Assembly: GCF_001949145.1 (NCBI RefSeq)
Contig: NW_019091637.1
Location: 182,268-246,267, forward strand
DNA from: Acanthaster planci
Lineage: Eukaryota > Echinodermata > Asteroidea > Valvatida > Acanthasteridae
Reading direction: 5' to 3'
DNA length: 64,000 nucleotides
The number at the start of each line of letters is the position of its first letter. Position 1 is the first letter of the stretch. Made by a program: the position numbers and the translations under genes. Positions 51,461 to 61,300 of the stretch are shown one piece after another. Under the pieces are notes generated by a model. It worked only from the letters and a program-made list of their open reading frames with translations. It had not been told where the DNA came from and did no database searches.

Positions 51461-54338
51461 AGCTACCGTACTACCACAAGTGCATATGAAACAAAAACAA
51501 AGACCCTCCAGTCAGACAGACATTGGAAGTTATAGGGCAAATATCTGCAGAACAAATAATGGTCACACATGGACACGATTTAATAACATAAGCACACATC
51601 TCTTCTTTCAACATACACAGGTCCTGTGGCAGGAGCCCATCAATTGAGCACCATTTCAATACATTTGCCTCCATGGGATAATTGTACAGAAGCCATCATC
51701 CAGAGCATGGGAGGACTTGTACATTAACTACAGATGGTGGGAAATTGTGATTAAGCATACACGTATTCATTTTTATTGTGAACTGGCGATTGCTCGTTTG
51801 CATTGAGAATGTTATCTTGGGCATACTATAGACAAAAAGACTACACACTGCCCAAAAAAATGTGTTATGCAAAGAAGTGAAAATATTAAATTTTGCCACC
51901 TTATTCTATTCCAAACATACAATAGAGGGGGAGAAAGAGGAAACGGGAAGAGAAGAAAAAACTTGGAAATCGGAGGACATCAATATTAAGGCCGACCAAC
52001 AAGCAGGTGCTGTGATCCAGAACCAATTGGAAAACAAATCACTGCTGCCTGTCAGGGCCATTAAGAGCTTCCCACTTGAAATCTTACAAAGTGCCGCCAC
52101 TGATGCGCCCTTCCATTTTTGCTGTGTGACTGGGGTTTCTAACTTTTCCTGCTGACACTGAAACAGCTGTGGCAATTTGCTTAACTGCCACAATGACACA
52201 ACGGTGTGGGTGACCTTTTCTTGGGACAGAACTCATCACCTGCGATCACTGTGATGCAAGCACAGCACTTGAAAAAAATACCAGCCTCCAATTTAATTCA
52301 CTGCCTGCCACCAACTCGTTTTTCAGAGGTTACATCTTTCTTTATTTTGCTGCCACTTTTTAGCACCAATATTTATGATGACACAGCAGATGCAATTTTG
52401 TCTTGACCAATAAGATGGTAAAAATGCTTGATGGAAGCAGCCTGGACATGTGGGGTCAGCATACATGTAGAGTAGATAATTGCTAAGCACTTACTTGTAA
52501 GAAAGCCTGCTCAGTTGAGTGGCTGGTTGGAAGACTTTTCATGAATCATTTCCACTTTTGAATTATTTAGCAGGAGACTCCTGAAAAGGAATTGATCGTG
52601 GTAAATGTGCTGACAGGCTGTGAAGAGCACTGGTCTCTTGTCTCAATGCCCACACAGTTTATCAACGCTATTGCCTCTGCTGAAGGTTCTCCATATCTCC
52701 AAATTGAATTTTTTGTTTTTCTTAAATACATAGACCTGGACATTTGCCACAGAAAAAACATGAAGCCGAGGTGAAAAGGTGACATGTGGGAGGAAGGGAG
52801 TTGGCAGGAGAAATGTAATAATATGGCATTACAGCAAAGGTAGAACACTTTCTGATTGGGTCCGAGCCTCCCTTAGCAATGAGTTATTATTGAGGTTTTG
52901 CTCTTTACAAACATTAAGTCCTAAGGTAATCTTCTTAAAAGCTTCCCTGTGTGCCCACCGGGGAAGCATATTTTAGAAATTTACAATAAAATCTGTCTCT
53001 AAGGGAACCAGATAAAATGGTATACAGGAGAGAGTAAATGTTGAAAGAGGAATTCTGCAAGTTAGAAAAATGATTCATACATGTACATGTATGTATATTG
53101 TGTTTTCTCCCCTCAATGTATCCTGTTTTTTCTAACAAAGTGGCGTACCAAACACTTTTCTACCGGGCCAGTACAACTGGCTTGTCAATTTACACAGCAT
53201 GCCCGAGGTTCATACATTGCAATCCATACTGTGTACTCTTTCAATAGAATCCTACATGTTTGGAACTTGCTAGGCTCTTGTCAGCCGACCATACAGCACG
53301 CTCTACAGTTCCTGCACACGGTGCATTAGAGCCAATCTTGCTGGCTTTATCGTCTCCAGCATTTTGTCTGTATCTCCATCTATTGCCCGGTGTGGCTACA
53401 TATATCCTGAGTAAAAGTAAGTGAATCAGTACAAATGACTTTTAGGACTGTTGACCAACTGTCTGCTCAAATGAAAATCAGTGGCATGAACTGCCAGCAG
53501 GTGGTCCTCAAAAATCTGGGAATGTCAAGGCACAACTGGTCAACCAAGGTTACCTACTCTGAGTAGGAATTCTTCTTGGGAAGGGTGATTCCACATTAAG
53601 CAGTTCCTGTTTGCAGAAATGTGTCTGGGGGTGAAACCCCAATGCAGGTCAGGAAGAGAGACACTGAGGTGTGAGCACATAGCGCCTGTCATGATTGATG
53701 CAGTTGCATATATTTGATGGAGTCGCATATATCAAATGGGTATGGATCATTCACTGCTACAAATGCCACCTGCGAAGGGAAATTTGGGATATACTGACCT
53801 CTACAAATTCAGTTATGTGACAATGAAAATTGGTTACCTCGTGAAATTATTCTTATCAGTGCACTTATCGTAATTATTTTCGTAACAACTCACCACTACT
53901 GTGGAATATAGTTGTCTAATAATATAGCGTAAAAGTACGCATGACTTGATGACTGTACAGTGGACATTAGCTTCCTGAGATATTGGAAGTTGAAAACCAC
54001 GTTGTTTCAGGGAATTAGTTTGTCAACTTCATACTTTCAATTTTCAATATTGACAATCTATCCAAATAAACCATGCTAAGGATAGCTCGTGCTTGAGGCT
54101 AATATAACAGCTAAACAAATTCGATATCACAAAATGTTTGTAATGAAATTTGCAGAAATTGAAATGTGCTCAACTTTGCAAATTTGCTGCATGAACATTT
54201 ACTCTGATGTCACAAAATAGCATTCATCTTTGCTTTAGTTCAAAGTATGAACCAGCTTTACTTAATATTTATTGTAAGATATGTCGTACATACGACATTG
54301 TTAAGTTAAAACTCACTGGTATCTAGGAGTATTTCCAG
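51461..54338. other. Non-coding stretch, no gene confirmed
   Basis: The segment 51860-52200 is open on both strands for 97 codons but has no splice or family signal that decides for a gene. The rest is ordinary AT-rich DNA with TACATGTA words, for example around 53074-53095. Confidence 0.4.
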
Positions 54339-54947
54339 TACAGTTGGGGCAAAAGGTTACATACACGTGGTATCAAACAAACACAGTTTTCCTCAAAAAT
54401 TCACATCTTCACTCATTCTTACCAACTTTTCTTTTCCTGAGGACAGACAAGATGGGTCTCTACTTAATGTAAATGGTGTATGCGTCAAATAAAAACACCC
54501 AAAGACATGCATGTACATGATTAATATTTATTTTTACAAACAATCAACATGATTTTACATACTCCAACCCTAAAATTTAGTGCCACTTTCCTTTTATTTT
54601 GTCTCATCTCATAGTCGAAGTGGACCACTTTCTGAAGTGTTTTTGAACGAGAAGAATGAGGTAGATGTAAATAGTCGAAGTGGACCACTTTTTGAAGTGT
54701 TTTTGAACGACAAGAATGGGGTAGATGTAAATTTTCACAAAATGTTTTTTCAGAAATATTAATATTTTGAACCCTAATAAATGTCTCTGAGTATTTTCAA
54801 CTGAAGTACACATTATGAAAATTAAGTTAATAAGATACAATTTGTCTCACCTCGTAAAAACAAATTGACAAAACTATTTCAAACAGCAAACAATTGAGGA
54901 AAACTGTTTTTCTACCAAGTGTATATAAACTTTCTACCCCAACTGTA
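54339..54947. mobile_element. Tc1/mariner-like MITE with TA target duplication
   Basis: The left end reads TA|CAGTTGGGGCAAAAGG, TTACATACACGTGG, then CAGTTTTCCTCA. The right end, reverse complemented, reads TA|CAGTTGGGGTAGAAAG, TTTATATACACTTGG, then CAGTTTTCCTCA. TA duplication and a TACAGT...ACATACAC terminus are typical of Tc1-type elements. Arms are about 55-60 bp with a few substitutions and a short indel. The ~490-base interior has no transposase motif, so it is non-autonomous. It carries an exact-period 60-bp tandem duplication. Confidence 0.8.
54611..54730. repeat. 60-bp tandem duplication inside the Tc1-like MITE
   Basis: Two adjacent 60-base units (54611-54670 and 54671-54730) differ at three positions. 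Because 60 is a multiple of three, the plus-strand frame repeats as SRSGPLSEVFLNEKNEVDVN and SRSGPLFEVFLNDKNGVDVN. Open frames exist on both strands, so coding is not implied. Confidence 0.9.
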
Positions 54948-55929
54948 TGTTACATGTTTCTACAGATAGAGTATGTAACATGTTTCCACAGAAAAGACAT
55001 AATAAATGTGAAGTTACGGGTATTATTTGGTGCTTCCAGGAACTCCACAGTAAATTTCCAGTTTTGCCGTAACACTTTTTATCTCTTGATTTCTACAAAG
55101 AGGAAAAAGAGAACTAAAATAAAATACAAACAAATACACGGGCAGCACAAGCTTTATTTATACAACCTGTGAAGAATGAGTCAGATGCACTCTCAACTAC
55201 TGACGACTGATGGAAAATAAGGCTAAACAGATATCACACCCACTCTTGTCAGTTTTATGCTTCCACAAGCTGTTTTATTTCCTTTCTCTGACAGAAAAAA
55301 ATAACCATCACTGAATACTCCATGATCACTTGATTAAAGTGTTAAGTGGTTATAACGATCACTTGAATTCATGATGCTATCTCTTTTCAACTTTGTACGA
55401 GTGGCTAGCTTTGCACGTATACAATGATTTGCAGCAACTGTAAGGTCCTCTATGGGTTTGACCGTGCAGCAGAGATGGTGAATATATCTGAATTAGATGT
55501 TTGCATCAAAATGTTTCTGGGGATGGCCCAATGATGCGGGGATGATGAAGCACCTTCAACACCAACAGTGGCAAGTATGGATTCTGACATATGGAGATGG
55601 CCATTAACCTATATCTCCAGAGCACACTTTAAAGTCCAGGTCGGCAAACCTGAATTTATGAGTTTTGAAATCCTCAGGGAAGGAGCAAACTTGTTCTTTC
55701 TGATGAGGGGCAAAAAGTTTGCAGAGGTGAAGCTACATCTGGGGGCTTTTTACACAGAGAAATGCAGTGGACCAAAAATGACTTTCTTTTATTATTCCCC
55801 CCCAAAAATTGAACTCTTTTTCATTGGAGAGGGGTCGTGGTCCCTATTATCCCCCCTCCTACACCTCTACAGGGATCCACATGCAGTAACAAGAACATAT
55901 TAGAGCTCAAGATTGATTTCTACAAAAGT
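54948..55929. other. Non-coding stretch between two mobile elements
   Basis: One 111-codon plus-strand open frame (55568-55903) has no recognisable domain and includes poly-C-derived residues. Nothing else is supportable. Confidence 0.4.
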
Positions 55930-56476
55930 CCTGTAGTGCCATTAAGTATGTATGTTCAAAAAGTGAAGGATATTTTTGGAAGTTCATTTCGAGAGATATA
56001 TTTTTTCTAACTTTGTTTTTACAAGATAAATTTCCCACAGTTTGTTTCCAACATTCTCTAGTTCGTTCTAATGAGATCTATATCTAGAACCATTGTTCCA
56101 TTTCTGGTAACTAATAATTTTTATGAGATATGTTTACTTTTAAATTCAAGAAGATATACATTTTCAGGTTTGGGTTTATTTCTAACAAAAAAAAATTTCA
56201 AAAAAATATAATTCATAAAAACGAATTTAAAAATATTTCCTACAAATGAAATTGGAAAAATATATCTTGTAGACATGATTTGTTTCAAACCTACCGGAAT
56301 GAACTGGAGAATATATATCTTGAATAAACAAGGTTCGGAAAAATATATGTAAAAAGGAAGTTGAAAAAAAAATGTTCTTCATAAAAACGAACTTGGAAAA
56401 AATACACTTCATAACAACGAACTTGGAAAAAAATATACCTCACTTTTTGAAAATATATACTTGACGGCACTCCTGG
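55930..56476. mobile_element. Foldback element with subterminal repeats
   Basis: The left end reads CTGTAGTGCCATTAAGTATG and continues through TTCAAAAAGTGAAGGATATTT. The right end, reverse complemented, reads CAGGAGTGCCGTCAAGTATA and continues TTTTCAAAAAGTGAGGTATATTT. Inside both arms lie degenerate copies of a unit like AGTTCGTTNTNATGANAT followed by ATATTTTTTC. On the right side two adjacent 30-base copies sit at 56377-56406 and 56407-56436. Long arms built from short repeats are typical of foldback transposons. There is no coding content. Confidence 0.65.
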
Positions 56477-57204
56477 GCTTTCACAGATTTCACTTTGGTA
56501 AACTACACGTCTGCAAGGTACTATAAAAGAGTGCATATTTCACTGTCAGCAAAGTCGGCCATCTATTGGTCAGTGGCTATGACTGGACTGTCATCCAACA
56601 TGGCCTCAACTTCAAATCTTACCAAGGATACACTATGTTCACCACATGTCACAGTAAGAGCTCAATGCCACATTTACCCTGATTTCATGTATTGCTTAGC
56701 AACAATGATTATAGCGTAATGTGGTTATTAAAGTACATGTACTTGAAGCAAATTAATGTGACTTTTAATATTTGTCACCAATTTTTAGTCTTCTCACATA
56801 CTGCCAACTAGATTGTCAGAGAAATTGAGGATTACATTACACAAACAACACAATATCAAAATCTCTCCCGATCACACAATCTTGGGCAAAGGTAGTTTCC
56901 TTATCCTCTGGAGATGGCCAAATTTGTTGTAGATTATGATCGTGTGTATGTCATAAATAGTAGCTGTTGAAATGTAGCCACAACACTGGAGAAGAATTCC
57001 GAATGCTGATTGGTTCACAGCTGGATGATGAAACCTTGTGCCACAGTGTTTTAAGCACATGAATCCAAAGGATTGGGCATCAAGCTTCGAAGTTGTGTCT
57101 GTTGGTTGGGATGAGGCCCACTGTTTGGCTGTGACAGCCCTGTTAAGAAGCCTGTCATTTTGGATTTACATGTAGACCTTCCTACATCTTGAGCTGAACC
57201 AAGA
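56477..57204. other. Non-coding stretch, no gene seen
   Basis: Ordinary AT-rich sequence. No splice-flanked open frame or repeat structure stands out. Confidence 0.4.
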
Positions 57205-57390
57205 GAGAGCACAATTTCCTTAGCAATGAAGGCTCCTTTGGTACTACCTTGCGCATCGCTGGTTAAACAAATAGGAATCACAGATGTTGCAGTGGCATCA
57301 CCACCAACAAAATCAATACTCCAGACCAACACGGCTTTTTTCAACCAATGAGGGGGGTGCTTATGCTCGAGGCGGATACAAACTTGGAGT
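57205..57390. repeat. Dispersed repeat, copy 2
   Basis: Same orientation and order of matching blocks as 21985-22170. It lies about 0.9 kb downstream of the SMG8 stop codon. A 133-codon minus-strand open frame (57452-57051) crosses it; the frame similarity to copy 1 on the minus strand (FVGSDA/FVGGDA) hints that the ancestor may have been coding, but neither copy is intact. Confidence 0.6.
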
Positions 57391-58249
57391 TGCTGTTGCG
57401 TTGAAACACTTTCGTCATTGCTTATTTCAACAAAACTACGTCTATGAGGCAACTATTCCCACTAGGACAAGAAAGGCAATTTTGAGGGCTTTCAATCAAC
57501 TTGTGAAGACAGCAGTTGAGAAACGCCACACAACATGCTCGTTTTCAGTTTGAAACACGTGGTGAACAAGAACGGTAGTTTAGCGGTGCCAGGTACTGGC
57601 ATATTGGAACTTCTGAGTAAAGTATACATGTGCCTGTTTCTGCTAAATACATTCATCCTGTGGTGGACAGTTTCTGAACCTTTGCTGATGGGAAGATTCA
57701 ACATCAGACGACGATTCTGTGTTTGTTTACATCTGTAAGCCAATGATCTGCTTGTTGCTCAGAGGGAAGCAGGCAGCTCTGAAGCAGTTGCGGACTTCTT
57801 TGGATGAGAAGATTCATCACCGCCCATATTGGAGTTCAATCTTGTTCATTATGAACATCAATGGCCTGTAGTACCTTTCGTTGTTCTTGACAGCTATGAC
57901 CCCTTCAAAATGCTGCCTTGATTCAACAAACAGAGGTCACATTGCCATTTTGGTTAACTAGTGCAACATCGGCAGCAGTATTCTACTGCACACGCCCACA
58001 AAAAACTAAACAAAAATAAAATCCCCAGATGGAGTTGTTCAACAAGTGAGTTTAATTTTGTGATATTTTCCAAACTCTGGCAGGTATTCATTGAAGCTTC
58101 ACTGCAATGACTAGCGCATTGTGGTCACCTTACCGGATCAGGACACGCCGCTGGGAAGCAACTGACGTCACAGGGAATGACATCTCAGTATCATCGGGTT
58201 TTTTTCAGCAATGGAAGGAGAAGGTGTGTGGGGCTCACAGGGGATAGTT
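57391..58249. other. Downstream flank / possible 3' UTR of SMG8
   Basis: The first few hundred bases below 58250 are probably SMG8 3' UTR. An ATTAAA on the minus strand near 58056-58051 is the only polyadenylation-like word noted close to the stop. Confidence 0.35.
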
Positions 58250-58370
58250 TCAGCTGTCTGGAGGTTTCTCCAACGTGGTCAGGTACATGCCCCTCAGCAG
58301 CTTGGCAGACGGGAGGGGTTGGTTGTCTGTTGGGGTGCGGACAGGTCCATTTTCATCAACATAGACATAA
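58250..58370 (-). CDS. SMG8: SMG8 exon G (terminal coding exon with stop)
   Basis: The acceptor is ggcagtctttt-type: cctgtcttttag|TTATG. The split Pro codon joins exon F as FP-YVYVDENGP, then VRTPTDNQPLPSAKLLRGMY and LTTLEKPPDS, ending with TGA at 58252-58250. The ending LLRGMYLTTLEKP is consistent with a conserved SMG8 C-terminus. An ATTAAA on the minus strand near 58056-58051 is a possible polyadenylation signal about 200 nt downstream, unproven. Confidence 0.9.
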
Positions 58371-61300
58371 CTAAAAGACAGGCAGTTAAGGGCAGAAATG
58401 CACTACACTAATGATCTATTCATCATGAGTGATGAAAACAAGTTGATCAACAATTAATGGACACCCACCTATAAATTTTTAAAATTCTGGTACTAAAATG
58501 GACAACATGTATTGTACATGTAGAACCAAACAATCAACACAGATGATTCAACTTTTATGACAATGCCAAAAACCTTTGGAAGGTAAAATTTTTTGCCTGT
58601 TTACTTACCTTCGTTTCTCTTTCTTTTTCTTGGGGTGTTTTGTCTTTGGCAGTTTTTGCTTTATTTTTATTTTTTTTCATTGCATCCACAAGGATGGTGG
58701 GAGGAAACAAGACTTAAATTGTGTTTTGAACTGATCATTGAATAGCTAAACAATGTCCAGGGATATGAAACCGGGGGTACTGCATTCCGTAGTCTGGGAC
58801 CAGAATTGTTTTTTTGAAGGATACGGAAAGCGCAGGACCCAAAAGCTATTGCCGGTGAGTATGATTCCATCTTCGCTGACCTCTGGGTGAAAGATAGGGC
58901 AGGGGTGCTGGTCAGGCCTGAGACGGGGGTTCAGCTTGATGTAGAGGGGTACATCAGGGGTGACAATGAAGGCCCTCATCAACTGACCCAGGGGAGGCTT
59001 GGTAGTCCTATTACATGAATGCCAAAATATGGTTCAAATGTCTTATTTGAATTATTCGACTCTTGAAACACTGTGTGCAGTTCATACACGGCAATGTTTT
59101 TTCATAGGAATTTCATATAAACCATACAATACACAGATGTGTTCTCAAAGTCTCAAGCATTTGAAACCCAAATGCATGTCAAGTAATGGAAATGAAAGGG
59201 ACCTTTTTTCACCAGCGGCCAACTTCATAGAGCTGCTTTAGCACAGAATTTGCTTAAGCACAAAAACCTTGCTTAAAAAAAGGTTACCAGCTCAAAATTG
59301 ATGTGATTGTCATGCTAACCAAAAGACAGGTGAATACCATTCCAAACCAATATATAACACATGGAGTTTTGGCTGGAAACCTGATTTGTAAAGCAAGGCT
59401 TTTTCATGCTTAAGCAAATTTTGTGCTTAAGCAGCTCTATGAAATTGGCCCATCCCAAGTTGAAGCAGCACAGCTACGTGTGTTATCATTGTTATGTGGG
59501 AAGGGGGTAAAACTGCAGAACACTCACCGGCATGGGCAGGGAAAGTACAGTGGCATATCTGATGTCACCAATTTCGTCCCCGTGTCCTTGACGATCCCGC
59601 TGCCGGTCGCTTTAACGATCTTGTCTGGGCCAGAGCAGATGAAGCGATGGCCCCGTGGGCATTCGTACTCATTGCCGATGTAGGCCCGGATGCTGGGGTC
59701 AGTGTTGGAGTCTGAAACAGTTCCGATAGATTCATGCCACTGATTAAGAGAGATTATGGATAACCACATCTGTATGAGGATCAGCTCACAGATTGCAAGC
59801 AATCAGTGCAGCAGTTCTACACTCATGTGTGGGTCATGTGTATGCACTAATTGCCTCTTTAACCCACAGGGCATTTACAACTTGGCCAAATGCAGGGAAT
59901 ATGGAGCATTGCCAGTGGAAACCAGTTGTGTGGTCTGCACAGTCCTTAAAGGGGGTAGCCCATGTAGGGTTAAATTGATGTTATATGATAATTTCCAGCT
60001 GTCTTATAAACAAAAAGTTGGTTTAACCCCTCTTTTATGTCATTAAATCAGCAAAACTTGGCATTTCCTGTGTGCTTTTTTCAGTCTCCGCCTCGGCTTT
60101 TCGCAAAAATTTACCGAAATCGGTCGATGAGGGCAGCAGACAAATTGGCAAAAAAATGACATCATAGGATAGACTCGACTTTCCAGACCAGAATGCATAG
60201 TTCCGGCAAGAAAGTTGATTAGTCCAAGCAAGTAACTCGCAGTGTACGGTGAAAACAATTGTCGGAATGGAACACCAACTTTGAAAAATTAGGCTAGCCT
60301 ATAACCATGGACAAAAACTACCCCCAAAACTGGTGAAACAAATAAAAGACAAGGAAGGCAATCTAGCTTTCCCAGTAAGCAGTAGTCCCTGAAGACAAAT
60401 CCCATTCCAACGTCAACCTGTTTCGCGTCACCTGGTTCTGGTGAAGAATATCAAAAGCCTTAGTGGTGGCTCTGACGTTATTTTACTCTGTGGTATTGTT
60501 TTCTTATGGTTCTGGTGCTAATATTTGATACATAAAATATTTTCATTAATATTTGATAAAAAAAAATCTTTTGGGGGTGGCAAGATTCCTCCCCACTGGA
60601 CACACCACTGTATTTCATAGTCCCAGCTGGAAACAGCTGTTTTTAAAATAATACAAACTTACAGAAAGAGTCTGTATCTCTAGCTAGTGGTGTTAGGTGA
60701 ATCTAACATTTTCGGTATCAATTGTAATTCCATTCAAGAACTGCAATTCCACTCAGAATTGATTCCAATGTCCACTAGTCACTAGTGACAATGACATGTA
60801 CAGGATGCCACCCACAGGTTACATGCAAAGCATGGGTCACTCATTAGAATTCAACATGACATTAAATCACAAAATCACATAGTGGAGCATGACTGACTGA
60901 TAACCTACCTTTTCCGAAATGGGAAATATTAATATGACAGTAGCATAAGATTAAGGACAAGATCATAAATTTGTGAAAAACCCTTTTTCTTATTTCTGGT
61001 CATTTTGGAAATGTGACTGTGTTTCATTCAATATACTGGCTAGAATGAACTATTTCCAATTTTAATACAAAGCAATACAATACAATTTTGGCCAATTTTA
61101 ATACAAAGCATTAAAACACTCCTTGTTTAAAGGCTGTTCTCAGTTACATGTACAGCTGATATTCGGAATTCAGAGTATCTTTCAGTGGAGTGTTCCCAAA
61201 TTATCAATTTTGCACTGGAACAGACTTGCTTAATGACAAACACAGAAGAAATTTAGCTGGGTGATAACCAAGCCAGGAAGGTCCTAATAAACTTTTTGCG

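Noticed and set aside
57051-57452. 133-codon minus-strand open frame
   Set aside because: It crosses the dispersed repeat copy 2 and has no recognisable domain or splice context; treated as a repeat remnant.
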